Below are positions 1-9,700 of a DNA stretch of 64,000 nucleotides, piece after piece (the first letter of the stretch is position 1; every line of letters starts with the position of its first letter). Made by a program: the position numbers and the translations under genes. The stretch spans positions 1 through 64,000 of the forward strand of contig CALUCI010000005.1 of the NCBI GenBank assembly GCA_943914515.1. The letters run 5' to 3'. The stretch is from an uncultured Pseudomonas sp. GTDB lineage: Bacteria; Pseudomonadota; Gammaproteobacteria; Pseudomonadales; Pseudomonadaceae. A model generated the notes under the pieces. It saw only the letters and a program-made list of their open reading frames with translations. It did no database searches and was not told the DNA's origin.

Positions 1-1
1 G

Positions 2-163
2 GCCAAGGCGCTGTACCTGACCGACGCCGGACGCAAGCTGGCAGAACAGGCCGAACTGGTAGTGAGGCACATCCGCGCCAAGCTGCTGGACGGCGTGCCA
101 GCCGAACACCTGGCGATTGTCGACGGGGTGTTTGACAAGATCATTACCGCTGCCGCCGAGTAA
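2..163 (+). CDS. MarR-family transcriptional regulator, C-terminal fragment
   Basis: Only the last 53 codons are in the window, ending in TAA. The visible part reads LTDAGRKLAEQAE followed by a long amphipathic helix. This matches the end of the winged helix (LTxxGR motif) and the C-terminal dimerisation helix of MarR proteins. MarR proteins are usually small dimeric repressors that release DNA on binding an aromatic or lipophilic ligand. It lies just upstream of, and in the same direction as, the acyl-CoA carboxylase operon, separated by a terminator and a palindrome, so it could control that operon. The ligand cannot be judged from the fragment. The family call rests on a short stretch. Confidence 0.7.
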   Translation, partial: AKALYLTDAGRKLAEQAELVVRHIRAKLLDGVPAEHLAIVDGVFDKIITAAAE

Positions 164-170
164 GGCTTTT

Positions 171-212
171 CGCGCCGGGTCCGACATGACGCCCGGCGCG
201 CCCCTTCATTTC
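171..212 (+). terminator. Intrinsic terminator after the MarR gene
   Basis: A perfect 9-bp stem (CGCGCCGGG at 171-179 and CCCGGCGCG at 192-200) with a 12-nt loop starts 8 nt after the stop codon and is followed by CCCCTTCATTT. The T run is weak, but placement and stem strength fit a terminator. Confidence 0.6.
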
Positions 213-250
213 CGTTCTACCTCCCTCCAGAAAACATCTTATTGAGATAC

Positions 251-267
251 TTGCGAATAGCTCGCAT
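251..267. promoter_or_regulatory. Candidate operator, near-palindrome TTGCGA-N5-TCGCAT
   Basis: TTGCGAATAGCTCGCAT is an inverted repeat with 5 of 6 arm positions matching. It lies in the 183-bp gap between the MarR terminator and the start of the carboxylase operon. The size suits a MarR-type dimer and the position suits control of the operon. No convincing -35/-10 pair was identified, so this is inference from symmetry and location only. Confidence 0.35.
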
Positions 268-383
268 GAGATCTAGCCTCCTTCTGCCGTACCGACTGTC
301 GTTAGTTCATTCCATCGACCGCCACTCTACGAAACCGCCAAGGGATGGCGTTCGGCACACGCTTTTGTCAGTGGAGCCCAGAG

Positions 384-1892
384 ATGTCAGATTCGCTTGA
401 AGTCAGGGACGCTACTCGTGAACGGACAGTTCCCGCTCCCCCCCACGCCGTGCACCGGCAACACATCGTCGACCTGCTCGACCCCGACAGCTTCCACGAG
501 CTGGACGCCCAGGCCGAACATGACTGCGTGCATTTCGGCGCCGCCGCCCGCACCACCCAAGGCGACGGCATCGCCACCGGACATGGCACCATCGCTGGCC
601 GCCCGGTCATCGTCTATGGCCATGACGGCAGCTTCATGGGCGGCAGTTCGAGCCGCATCCACGCCCTGAAAATCTGCAAGGTGCTGGATATCGCCCTGCG
701 CACCGGCGTGCCGGTGATCGCCCTCAATCATTCCTCGGGCCTGCGCATCCATGAAGGGGTCGACGCCGACTCGCAGTTCAGCCACGTGTTCCACAAGACC
801 GTCAGGGCTTCGGGGGTGGTGCCACAGATCTCCATCATCCTCGGCGACTGCATCGGCGGCGCCGCCTACACCCCGGCGCTGACCGACTTCATCATCATGG
901 TGGAAAACCGCTCGGCGCTGTTCCTGACCGGCCCCGCCGTGATCCGTCGCGCCACCGGCGAAGAAGTGACCAAGGAAGAAATCGGCGGCGGCTTCATGCA
1001 TGCCAGCGAAACCGGCCTGGCGCACTTTCTCGTCGACAGCGCCGAGGACGCCCTGGCGCTGACCCGCGATCTGCTCTCGTACCTGCCACAGAACAACACC
1101 GCACGCCCGCCAGTGGCCGACGGCGCCGCCGCCCGGCGTTACCTCACCCCCGCTGTCGCCAGCCTGGTTCCCGAAGAAAAGAACCTGCCGTTCGATGTAC
1201 GCCAGCTCATCGACGGCTTCGTCGACGAGCAGTCGTTCCTCGAAGTGCAGCCGCTGTTCGCGCGCAATATCGTCATAGGTTTTGCCCGTCTCGGCGGCCA
1301 GAGCATCGGCATCATCGCCAACCAGCCGTCATGGCTGGCCGGCTGCCTGGATATCAATGCCTCGACCAAGGCCGCGCGTTTCGTACGCCTGTGCGACGCG
1401 TTCGGCATCCCGCTGCTGACCCTGATCGACGTGCCCGGCTACCTGCCGGGGCGGCAACAGGAACGCTCCAACGTGATTGGCGCCGGCGCCAAGCTGATGC
1501 ATGCCTACTGCGAGGCCAGCGTGCCGAAAATCGCCGTGGTCCTGCGCAAGGCCTACGGTGGTGCCTATCCGACCCTCGCCAATCGCTCGGCCACCGACCT
1601 GATCTTCGCCCTGCCCGGTGCGGAGATTTCGGTGATGGGCCCGGAAGGCGCCGTCGACGTGATCTTTCGCAAGGACATTGCCGCCGCCGACGACCCGCAC
1701 GCTCGCCGGGAAACCCTGATCGACGACTACCGCCAGGCCCACGCCAGTGCCGAGTATTCGGCGCGCCGCACCTACATCGAGGGTCTGGTCGAACCGCAGC
1801 ACCTGCGCAACACGCTGATCGCCAATTACGCGCTGCTGCAGGACAAGATCCCCGGATTACCGGGCAGAAGACATTCGAACATCCAACTGTGA
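384..1892 (+). CDS. Acyl-CoA carboxylase, carboxyltransferase (beta) subunit
   Basis: This 502-residue protein has the two crotonase-like halves of biotin-dependent carboxyltransferases. The N-terminal half has the GSFMGGSSSRIHALKI and ILGDCIGGAAYTPALTDF segments. The C-terminal half has DINASTKAARFVRLCDAFGI and the VDVPGYLPG and RKAYGGAYPTL motifs of the PccB/AccD5 family. It would move the carboxyl group from biotin to an acyl-CoA. I start it at ATG 384, which has GGAG seven bases upstream; a longer in-frame start exists at 345. It heads an operon with its biotin carboxylase and biotin carrier, so the holoenzyme has three separate proteins. The substrate (propionyl-, methylcrotonyl-, geranyl- or another acyl-CoA) cannot be told from sequence alone. 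Confidence 0.88.
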   Translation: MSDSLEVRDATRERTVPAPPHAVHRQHIVDLLDPDSFHELDAQAEHDCVHFGAAARTTQGDGIATGHGTIAGRPVIVYGHDGSFMGGSSSRIHALKICKVLDIALRTGVPVIALNHSSGLRIHEGVDADSQFSHVFHKTVRASGVVPQISIILGDCIGGAAYTPALTDFIIMVENRSALFLTGPAVIRRATGEEVTKEEIGGGFMHASETGLAHFLVDSAEDALALTRDLLSYLPQNNTARPPVADGAAARRYLTPAVASLVPEEKNLPFDVRQLIDGFVDEQSFLEVQPLFARNIVIGFARLGGQSIGIIANQPSWLAGCLDINASTKAARFVRLCDAFGIPLLTLIDVPGYLPGRQQERSNVIGAGAKLMHAYCEASVPKIAVVLRKAYGGAYPTLANRSATDLIFALPGAEISVMGPEGAVDVIFRKDIAAADDPHARRETLIDDYRQAHASAEYSARRTYIEGLVEPQHLRNTLIANYALLQDKIPGLPGRRHSNIQL

Positions 1893-1904
1893 AGGAACAC
1901 GGCC

Positions 1905-3128
1905 ATGGCTATTCCAAGGGATCCCAGCAACGACTATCACCCCGAGCAGATCGCCCGGCGCCTCGCCTGGGTCGAGGACCAGACGGACTCCAGCCTGCCC
2001 TACATCGGCGGCGCAGCCATCAGTGGTGAAAGCGTCAAGGGCACCTGTGAAAACTTCATCGGTTTCGTCGGCACGCCCCTGGGCATTGCCGGGCCACTGC
2101 TGCTCAACGGCGAGCGGGCCAAGGGCGAGTTCATCGTGCCACTGGCGACCACCGAAGGCGCGCTGGTGGCTTCGTTCTCCCGGGGCATGAACCTGATCAC
2201 CGACAGCGGCGGCTGCAACATCACCAGCCTGGACAACGCCCAGCCCTCGGCCGAGCAGCCGGCCTATCGATTCCTCGGCGACGCACTGACCAAAATTTCG
2301 GCGATTGTCCTGCACAACGCCAGCGACGCGCCGCGCTTCGATGCCTGGCTGAGGACACGCATGAGCGACATCGTCGAGGTGGCCAACGCCACCAGCAACC
2401 ATGCCCGCCTGCTCGAAGTGTCGCCGGTGTTCCAGGGCGATCTGGTGGGCCTCGCGTTCACCTACCAGACCGGCGATGCCATGGGCCTGAACATGGCCAC
2501 CAAGGCCAACGAAGCCGCTTGCCGCTATATCAAGAGCGAGTGCCCGGAGTGGGTCGACTACTACTTCAACACCCTGGGCGGCGACAAACGCTTCGTCGCC
2601 GACCAGGCCAAGGGCCGGTATGTTTCCGCCAGCGTGAGAATCCCCAAGGCCCTCGTCGAACAACGCCTGCGCACCACGCCACTGCGCATGCAACGCTTCC
2701 TCCATGCCTGCAACAGCCTGCTCGCCCAGCGCGGTGCCACCGCGCCGAACATCCACGTGGCCAACGCGCTGACCGCGCTGTTCATCGCCTGCGGGCAGGA
2801 TCCGGCGTTCGTCACGGTGTCCTTCAAGAACGCCTGCACCACCTTCGACGTGCTCGACAACGGTGACCTGCTGGCCAGCGTGACCTTGCCCAACCTGATC
2901 GTCGGCACCGTCGGCGGCGGCACCCGCCTGCCCGCCCAGCAGGAGTGCCTGCAGATGCTCGGTTGCGCCACGGACGCACGCAAACTCGCCGAAATCGCCG
3001 CCGCCGTGGCGCTGGCCGGGGAAGTCTCGGTGGCCGGCGCCGTCAGTGCCGGCGAGTTCACCCGTGCGCACACCACCCTGGGCCGCGGCCAGACCACGGC
3101 AGCCCCTGCGCAACTGGCGGGAGCCTGA
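1905..3128 (+). CDS. Hydroxymethylglutaryl-CoA reductase homologue, class I-like
   Basis: The 407-residue protein shows the full HMG-CoA reductase pattern: ENFIGFVGTPLGIAGP and ATTEGALVAS (E84), the nucleotide motif DAMGLNM (191-197), GGDKR (K228), GQDP (D299), GTVGGGT (334-340) and a late His in RAHTTLG (H389). These are the positions of the catalytic Glu, Lys, Asp and His of the family, so an active oxidoreductase is likely. The motifs resemble class I enzymes more than the degradative class II enzyme of Pseudomonas mevalonii. GAAGGA precedes ATG 1905. It sits 12 nt after the carboxyltransferase and 2 nt before the biotin carboxylase, so it is co-translated with the carboxylase. It may reduce or oxidise a branched 3-hydroxyacyl-CoA made in the same pathway; the substrate is unknown. 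Confidence 0.85.
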   Translation: MAIPRDPSNDYHPEQIARRLAWVEDQTDSSLPYIGGAAISGESVKGTCENFIGFVGTPLGIAGPLLLNGERAKGEFIVPLATTEGALVASFSRGMNLITDSGGCNITSLDNAQPSAEQPAYRFLGDALTKISAIVLHNASDAPRFDAWLRTRMSDIVEVANATSNHARLLEVSPVFQGDLVGLAFTYQTGDAMGLNMATKANEAACRYIKSECPEWVDYYFNTLGGDKRFVADQAKGRYVSASVRIPKALVEQRLRTTPLRMQRFLHACNSLLAQRGATAPNIHVANALTALFIACGQDPAFVTVSFKNACTTFDVLDNGDLLASVTLPNLIVGTVGGGTRLPAQQECLQMLGCATDARKLAEIAAAVALAGEVSVAGAVSAGEFTRAHTTLGRGQTTAAPAQLAGA

Positions 3129-3130
3129 CC

Positions 3131-4612
3131 ATGGTCGAACGCGTCCTGATTTGCTGCCGCGGGGAAATCGCCCACCGCTTCATTCGCACCTGCCAACTGC
3201 TCAACCTCGAAACCGTGGTGATCCACAGCGCCGATGACGACGGCGCGCCGTTCGTCCTCGCCGCCGACCGCGCCCTGCGCGTCGAAGCCTGGGATCCGGC
3301 GACGCTGATCCAGACCGTCATCGCCGCAGCGCTGGACAGCCACGCCGACGCCGTGGCTCCCGGCTACGGGCCACTGGCGGAAAACGCCGACTTTGCCCAG
3401 GCCTGCCACAAGGCCGGGGTGTTGTTCATTGGTCCCAACGTGGCGGCGGTGCGCCAGACCGGCGACAAGATCGCCGCCCGCGCCGCCGCCCAGCGCGCCG
3501 CAGTCCCGGTGGTGCCCGGCCTGACCATTGGCGAGGATGCCGAGGCCGGCGCCCGTGCCGCCGATACCCTGGGCTATCCGGTATTGCTCAAGGCCGCGCT
3601 GGGCGGTGGCGGCCGCGGCATCCGCGTGGTGACGCAGGCGGCGGACTTTGCCGGCGCCTTTGCCGAAGTGCGTCACGAAGCGATCCGCGCCTTTGGCAGC
3701 GACCAGCTCTACCTGGAGAAATTCCTTGGCGAAGCGGTGCGCCACATCGAAGTCCAGGTGATCGCCGACCAGCACGGCCACTACGTGCACCTGGGCACAC
3801 GGGAATGCAGCGTGCAGCGGCGGCGGCAGAAAATCGTCGAAGAAGCGCCCGCGCCGAACCTCAGCGACGGCCTGCGCCAGCGCTTGCACGAGGCGGCGCT
3901 GGCCGTGGCCAGGGCGGTCGGCTACGACAGCGTCGGCACCGTGGAATTTCTGGTGGACGCCGCCGAGCAGTTCTACTTCATCGAGATGAACGCGCGGATT
4001 CAGGTCGAACACCCGGTCACCGAGCAGATCACCGGGGTCGATATCGTCGAGCAACTGATTCGCTCGGCCCAGGGCCAGCCACTGAGCATCCGCCAGGAGC
4101 AGGTGCAGTTTCGCGGGCACGCCTTCGAGTTTCGCCTGTGCGCCGAAAGCGCTCACGGCGACTTCCTGCCCACCGGCGGCCGGGTCATCGACTACCGCGT
4201 ACCGGAGGGCCCGGGCATCCGCGTCGATTCCGGCGTGCGCATCGGCTCGCTGATGTCGCCGCTGTTCGACAGCCTGTGCCAGAAGCTGATCGTCAGCGCC
4301 GACAACCGCGACTTTGCCGTGCGCCGTGCCAGAGCCGCACTGGATGAATGGCTGGTAGCGGGCTTCAGCACCAACCTGCCGGTGCACACCTGGCTGCTGT
4401 CCTACCCGCCGTTTGTCGACGGCACCTACAACCTGTCGATCTGCAACCACTTTCCCTCGGCCCATGCCCTGCCCGCCGACGACGCGCGGCTGCTGCATGC
4501 CGTGGCGGCACTGGCGCGGCATTTGAAGCTGAACGCCGAACCCGTGGCGCCGCCGGTGAGCAACCAGACCTCGGCCTGGACCCGACGCAACAGCCAGTGG
4601 CAGTTGTCCTGA
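3131..4612 (+). CDS. Biotin carboxylase subunit of acyl-CoA carboxylase
   Basis: This 493-residue ATP-grasp enzyme carboxylates biotin from ATP and bicarbonate. Visible landmarks are the N-terminal VERVLICCRGEIAHR, the glycine-rich loop GGGGRGIRVV, HIEVQVIAD, the LGTRECSVQRRRQKIVEEAP segment and the EMNARIQVEHPVTEQITGVD catalytic region. It is somewhat longer than housekeeping AccC (about 450 residues), with an extra C-terminal tail of low conservation and no biotin lipoyl domain. ATG 3131 lies 2 nt after the HMG-CoA reductase stop. A longer in-frame upstream extension overlaps the reductase gene and is not credible. It should act with the separate carrier encoded just downstream. Confidence 0.9.
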   Translation: MVERVLICCRGEIAHRFIRTCQLLNLETVVIHSADDDGAPFVLAADRALRVEAWDPATLIQTVIAAALDSHADAVAPGYGPLAENADFAQACHKAGVLFIGPNVAAVRQTGDKIAARAAAQRAAVPVVPGLTIGEDAEAGARAADTLGYPVLLKAALGGGGRGIRVVTQAADFAGAFAEVRHEAIRAFGSDQLYLEKFLGEAVRHIEVQVIADQHGHYVHLGTRECSVQRRRQKIVEEAPAPNLSDGLRQRLHEAALAVARAVGYDSVGTVEFLVDAAEQFYFIEMNARIQVEHPVTEQITGVDIVEQLIRSAQGQPLSIRQEQVQFRGHAFEFRLCAESAHGDFLPTGGRVIDYRVPEGPGIRVDSGVRIGSLMSPLFDSLCQKLIVSADNRDFAVRRARAALDEWLVAGFSTNLPVHTWLLSYPPFVDGTYNLSICNHFPSAHALPADDARLLHAVAALARHLKLNAEPVAPPVSNQTSAWTRRNSQWQLS

Positions 4613-4634
4613 CCCCTTTACGGAGCCTTTGCCC

Positions 4635-5201
4635 ATGAGCAGATCAGCGGCGCACAGCGCGCCCGTCACCACCCTGGCCGGCAGCGTCGAAGGCGACGCC
4701 GGCACGCAACAGGTACACATCGAGCCCCTCGACGAGCGGCGCTATCGAGCGCTATTCGCCGATGGCCGCAGCCTGTTGCTGGAAGTCCTGCAACAGGAAG
4801 AATTGCCCCGGCGCAGCACGCGGCTGGAACTGAGCGTCGACGGCCAGCGCCAGACCGTACACGTCACCCCCAGCGGCGCCGGGCAACTGACCCTCAACCA
4901 TGCCGGCAGCCAGCGCACACTCACCTGGCACAACGGCAGGCGCCGCGGTGCTGGCGAGGCGGCGCCACGCCAGGCGTTCAGCGCCACCCTGCTCGCGCCC
5001 ATGCCGGCTCGGGTGCTGGAAGTACTGGTCGCCGAAGGTGATCAGGTCGAAGAAAACCAGCCGTTGCTGCGCATCGAGGCGATGAAGATGGTCATGACCC
5101 TCTCCGCGCCCGGCAAGCGCCAGATCAAGACCCTGCACATCAACCAGGACGACGGCATCCTCGCCGGCCAACTGTTGATCAGTTTCAACGAAGCCCCGTA
5201 G
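4635..5201 (+). CDS. Biotin carboxyl carrier protein of the acyl-CoA carboxylase
   Basis: The 188-residue protein ends in a biotinyl/lipoyl domain with LLAPMPARVLEVLVAEGDQV and the biotin-attachment motif EAMKM, giving K151 as the biotinylated lysine. The first 110 residues are a beta-rich region (RYRALFADGRSLLLEV and onward) resembling the linker domain that holds subunits together in 3-methylcrotonyl- and propionyl-CoA carboxylases. ATG 4635 lies 22 nt after the biotin carboxylase. The stop codon TAG (5199-5201) falls inside the left arm of a REP hairpin, so the REP insertion defines, and may have trimmed, the C-terminus. Confidence 0.88.
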   Translation: MSRSAAHSAPVTTLAGSVEGDAGTQQVHIEPLDERRYRALFADGRSLLLEVLQQEELPRRSTRLELSVDGQRQTVHVTPSGAGQLTLNHAGSQRTLTWHNGRRRGAGEAAPRQAFSATLLAPMPARVLEVLVAEGDQVEENQPLLRIEAMKMVMTLSAPGKRQIKTLHINQDDGILAGQLLISFNEAP

Positions 5202-5266
5202 GAGCGGGTTCACCCGCGATGCGATGGTGACTTCAGCGGAGCAATCGCGGGTGAACCCGCTCCTAC
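5198..5266. repeat. REPIN: inverted pair of GTAGGAGCGGG-type REP elements
   Basis: Two 23-bp arms (5198-5220 and 5244-5266) are perfect reverse complements, each with GTAGGAGCGGGTTCACCCGC, separated by 23 bp. This is the REP-doublet form typical of fluorescent pseudomonads. It sits inside the operon between the biotin carrier and MmgE/PrpD genes. The transcript hairpin could reduce read-through or protect upstream mRNA. Confidence 0.92.
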
Positions 5267-5292
5267 CCACCTCATGTTCAAATGGAGTTGAA

Positions 5293-6687
5293 ATGACACT
5301 GGAAGCCCGCATCACCCAATACAGCGACGACCTGACCTACGCCGCCATCGATGCCGACGCCCTGGAAATCGCCAGCCGCTCGCTGCTCGACGCGCTCGGC
5401 GTTTCCCTTGCCGGCGCCCGCGACGAGGGCGTTCAGGTGCTGGCGACAATCGTCGAGCAATGGGGTGGCCAACCCCAGAGCCGGGTCCTCGGCCGGCAGC
5501 AGGCGCTGCCCGCACCCGCAGCGGCAACCCTCAATGGCGCCGCCGCCCGCGTGCTGGACTTCGATGATGTCGCCGACCCGCTCGGCACCCACCCCAGCGT
5601 GGCGATCCTGCCGCCGTTGCTGGCCATCGCCGATCTGCTCGACACTCCCGTCGACCGCCAGGCTTTCCTCACCGCGTTCGTCCTCGGCCAGGACCTGTCG
5701 ATCCGCCTGTCGCGGGCGCGCAAGGAAACCCTGCTGGAAAGCGGCCGCTACGACCTGTGCAAGGTCATCGCCGCCACCGCCGCCGCCGGCAAGCTCTACG
5801 GACTGCGTGGCGCGCAATTGCACCACGCTCTCGGCATCGCCTACACCAGCGCCCTCGGCGAAACCCAATGCATGATCGACGGCGCCTCGACGGTGTTCTA
5901 CCAGCAGGGTCTGGTGGCCGCCAACGCCGTGCGCGCGGTGATCCTCGCCGCCAATGGCTTCACCGGCGCCAGCCAGTTCCTGACCGGGCGCTGGGGCTAC
6001 TACAACGCGTTCGAACCCGGCTCGGCGCTGGAGACGATCGACGCCGGCCTCGGCAAGCTCTTCAGCAACACTGACGGTATTGCCTTCAAGCCCTACCCGA
6101 CCTGCCGGCCCAACACCTCGGCAGTCGCCCTGGCCCTGGAACTGGTGCGCGGACGCCGCCTGAACGCCGCCGAGGTGGTGCGCATCGACGTGCTGACCAA
6201 CCGGCAGATCTACGATCTGGTCAGCCACCCGGTCGAACGCAAGCAAGCACCGGAAACGGTGGTCGAAGCGCGCTTCAGCCTGGCGTACAACATCGCCACA
6301 GCGCTTGCCACCGGCGACCTGTTCATCGATGACTTCAACGAACAGGCCATCCTGCGCCCGGACATCATCGCCCTCAGCCGCAAGATCTTTCCCAACCATG
6401 ACGCCGCTTGCGAGATTGCCGAGCTGGGTACCCACGGCAGGATCAAGATCCGCATCGAGCTGACTGATGGCAGCGTGCTGCAAGGTGAAGTCGACCACGC
6501 CAAGGGCAACCCGAAAAACCCCATGAGCCAGGAAGAACTGCTGACCAAGTTCCACAAGTGCCTGGCCTGGTCGGACGCGCCTCAGGCCCGCGCGCACTCG
6601 GCGACCATCGTCGACTGGATCTTCGACCGCGACGGTATCAATCCTTCCTATGAGGTATTGGCCAAGGCCCTTCACGCGCCGCTTTGA
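5293..6687 (+). CDS. MmgE/PrpD-family dehydratase or decarboxylase
   Basis: The 464-residue protein has the family hallmarks DFDDVADPLGTHPSVAILPP, the helical N-terminal domain, and FKPYPTCRPNTSAV at the start of the second domain. The family includes 2-methylcitrate dehydratase, aconitate decarboxylase and isomerases of branched tricarboxylates, so the reaction is probably dehydration or decarboxylation of a polycarboxylate. ATG 5293 is chosen because GGAG stands five bases upstream; the reading frame extends upstream only into REP sequence. Its position at the end of the carboxylase/HMG-CoA reductase operon suggests it handles a branched carboxylic acid from the same route. The exact substrate is unknown. 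Confidence 0.83.
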   Translation: MTLEARITQYSDDLTYAAIDADALEIASRSLLDALGVSLAGARDEGVQVLATIVEQWGGQPQSRVLGRQQALPAPAAATLNGAAARVLDFDDVADPLGTHPSVAILPPLLAIADLLDTPVDRQAFLTAFVLGQDLSIRLSRARKETLLESGRYDLCKVIAATAAAGKLYGLRGAQLHHALGIAYTSALGETQCMIDGASTVFYQQGLVAANAVRAVILAANGFTGASQFLTGRWGYYNAFEPGSALETIDAGLGKLFSNTDGIAFKPYPTCRPNTSAVALALELVRGRRLNAAEVVRIDVLTNRQIYDLVSHPVERKQAPETVVEARFSLAYNIATALATGDLFIDDFNEQAILRPDIIALSRKIFPNHDAACEIAELGTHGRIKIRIELTDGSVLQGEVDHAKGNPKNPMSQEELLTKFHKCLAWSDAPQARAHSATIVDWIFDRDGINPSYEVLAKALHAPL

Positions 6688-6708
6688 CAGGCCGAAATCA
6701 AGCCCCGG

Positions 6709-6748
6709 AAACGACAACAGGCACTCGATGAGTGCCTGTTGTCGTTTT
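6709..6748. terminator. Strong bidirectional terminator
   Basis: An 18-bp perfect stem (AAACGACAACAGGCACTC at 6709-6726 and its complement at 6730-6747) with a 3-nt loop carries A residues on one side and T residues on the other. It sits between the convergent PrpD and oxidoreductase genes, so it can terminate both operons. Confidence 0.88.
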
Positions 6749-6764
6749 GCCCTGAAGCTTTCTA

Positions 6765-9700
6765 TCAGTAGGCTTTCTCCACCTCCACCACGGCAATGCG
6801 CCTGACTGCGGCGCGCTCCAGCGGCCCGCCATTGATCTGTGCGAGCAACTCGGCCTGACGCTGCTGCGCGCTGGCAATCGAACGCGCCTTGACGTGGCCA
6901 TAGCCGCGGATGCTTTCCGGCAGCCGTGCCCAGCTCAGCACCAGGGGCAAGGTCTCGGCAGTCAGCTTCGGCAGCAGCGACAGCAGGGTGCTCTGGTACT
7001 CAGCGAGCAGCCGTCGTTCCTCGCGGCGCTCCTTGAGCAACGCGAACGGGTCGAACGCCGTGTGGCGGAGAAAGCGCAGCCCGGCCAGCGCCCGGAACAG
7101 CGGAATGACCCAGTTCGACACCTTGATCTTGCGCGGTTCAGCGGCGCCCTTCTTCCTGAAACCATCCAACAGCGGTGGCGCCAGATGGAACGTCACCTTG
7201 GGCCGACCGACAAAGGCCTCGCCGAGGCTTTGCAGGAACGCCGGCGAGCTGTGCAGCCGCGCCACCTCGTACTCATCCTTGAAGGCCATCAGCTTGAACA
7301 GGTTCTGCGCGACCGCATGCACCAACGTGGAGTCGCCGAGCCCCGCCGTGGCCTGCACCACTTTTTCGACCAGGGCACGATAACGGGCGGCGTAACGCTG
7401 GTCCTGGTAGTCCTGCAGAAATGCGCTGCGCTGCTCCACCACCTGCGCCAGGGTCTGGTTGAGCGCCGGGACCGGCCGCGCCTGCACGACCGGTTTGATC
7501 TGGCTGTCGACGAAGGCCGGATCGGCCGCCAGCAGTCGCCCCCAGGCAAAGGCCAGGCGGTTGGACTGCAGGTCGCCGCCGTAGATTTCCAGCGAGCGGT
7601 CGAGGGCATCGAACGTCAGCGGCACAGCGCCCTGCTGCCAGGCATACCCCAACAGCAGGATGTTCGCCTGCATCGGCCCGATGACTGCGCTGGCGACCTG
7701 ACGTGCATCCAGCGACTCATAGCGCGCCGCGCCCACGGTATCGATCAGGCGCTGCTCGATCGCGGCGGTTTCCAGACGCAAGGAAGGGTCGAGCAACATG
7801 GCGCCCGCCTGCACCTCGCTGGTACTGGCGATGACCCGCGACTTGCCCCGGCGCAACACGTTCAGGGCCTCATCTTCGGAGGCGACGGCAAGGTCAGCGG
7901 CAATCAGGACGTCGGCACAGGCACGGTCGATACGGTGCTGGTGCAACTGTTGCGGATCACGCGCCAGGCGAATATGGCTGAACACCGAGCCGCCTTTCTG
8001 GGCGAAGCCGGTAAAGTCCAGCACCGATACTTCGAGCCCCTGCAGGTGCGCAGCCATGGCAATTGTGCCGGCCATGGTCACCACTCCCGTACCGCCGACC
8101 CCCGTCAGCAGCAGCTCGAAGGTGCGCCCGAAGCCCGGCAGTTCCGGCGCCGCCAGTGCGCCTGCACGCTGCAGCACCTGTTCCGCCGGCAACTGCTGGC
8201 GGCGCGCGGGTGCCGGTGTACCGGTGACAGTGACGAAGCTCGGGCAGAAGCCCTTGACGCAGGATTGATCGAGGTTGCAGCTATCGTTCTCGATGCTGCG
8301 CTTGCGGCCGAACTCGGTTTCGACCGGCACCACCGACAGGCAGTTGGACTTGGTCTGGCAATCGCCGCAGCCTTCGCACACCTGCTCGTTGATCACTAGG
8401 CGCGACTGCACCTTCGGCGCCGGCAGGCGCTTGCGACGGCGTCGCGCTTCGGTGGCGCAGACCTGATCGAACACCAGCACGCTGACGCCGCGCAGTTCAC
8501 GCAGGCGCCGCTGAACGCTGTCGAGGCTGTCGCGGTGATAGACCTTGACGCCTTCCGGCAGGCTGTCGCGCGCCTTGTAGCGGCCCGGGTCATCCGCCAC
8601 CACCACGACTTCCCGCACGCCTTCGCTCTGCACCAGTTCCACCACCTGGCGCACGCTCAGCTTGCCGTCCACCGGCTGGCCGCCGGTCATCGCCACCGCG
8701 TCGTTGTACAGGACCTTGTAGGTGATGTTGGCGTTGGCGGCGATGGCCTGGCGGATCGCCAGGTAGCCCGAGTGAAAGAAGGTGCCGTCGCCGATGTTCT
8801 GAAAAATATGCGGGGTCGCGACGAACGCCATCTGCCCCAACCAGTCGGCGCCCTCACCGCCCATCTGCACGCTGCCGCTGGTGGCGCGGTCAGGCATGCG
8901 TGCCGCCAGCGCGTGACAACCGATGCCCAGGCGCGCTTCGCTGCCCTCGGGCAACTGCGTCGAGGTGTTATGCGGGCAGCCCGAGCACAGGTACGGCGTG
9001 CGCTTGAGCCAGTGGAAATCACGCGATACCGGCCCTTCGATCCAGTAGCGCGGTACGTCGATGGCCAGGCCGAACGGTGCCAGGCGCGTGGCCAGCACCC
9101 GCATGATCCGCGATGGCCGCAATTCCTCGGACACCGACAGCAGCGGCTGGCCGCGTTCGTCGAGTTTGCCGAAGATCAACGGACGGTTTTCCGGCCGGGC
9201 GTTGAACAGACCGCGCTTGAGCTGATCTTCCACCACCCCGGCTTTTTCTTCGATGACCAGCACCCGTTCACAACGCCGTGCCCAGGATTCCAGTACCGGC
9301 GACAGCGGGTAGACCACGCGGATGCTGAGCAGGGCAACCCCGGCCTTTTCCAGTGCCTCCAGCGATACCCCGCCCCGTTCCAGCGCTTCGCGCACGTCGC
9401 CATAGGCCTTGCCGACCGCCGCGATCAGCAACCGCGGCAACGCCGGCGCCACCTCGACCCGGTCGAGCGGATTGGCGCGAATGAATGCCCGCGCCGCCTC
9501 GATCTTGTGGGCGAAGCGCCGTTCGATCTGCATCCCGGGAAGGTCCGGCCAGCGCCAGTGCAGGCCATCCGGCCCGGGATCGACCGCAGGCGCGGTGAAA
9601 CGTGGTGCCTCGAGCGCCTCGACCGAGCGCGATGCCTCGACGGTTTCGGTGACCGCCTTGAAACCGACCCACAGACCGGAACAACGCGACAGCGCCCATC

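Noticed and set aside
2561..4720. A 719-codon reverse frame across the HMG-CoA reductase and biotin carboxylase genes
   Set aside because: It crosses several convincingly coding forward genes, lacks family motifs and has no ribosome site. It is a product of GC-rich codon bias.
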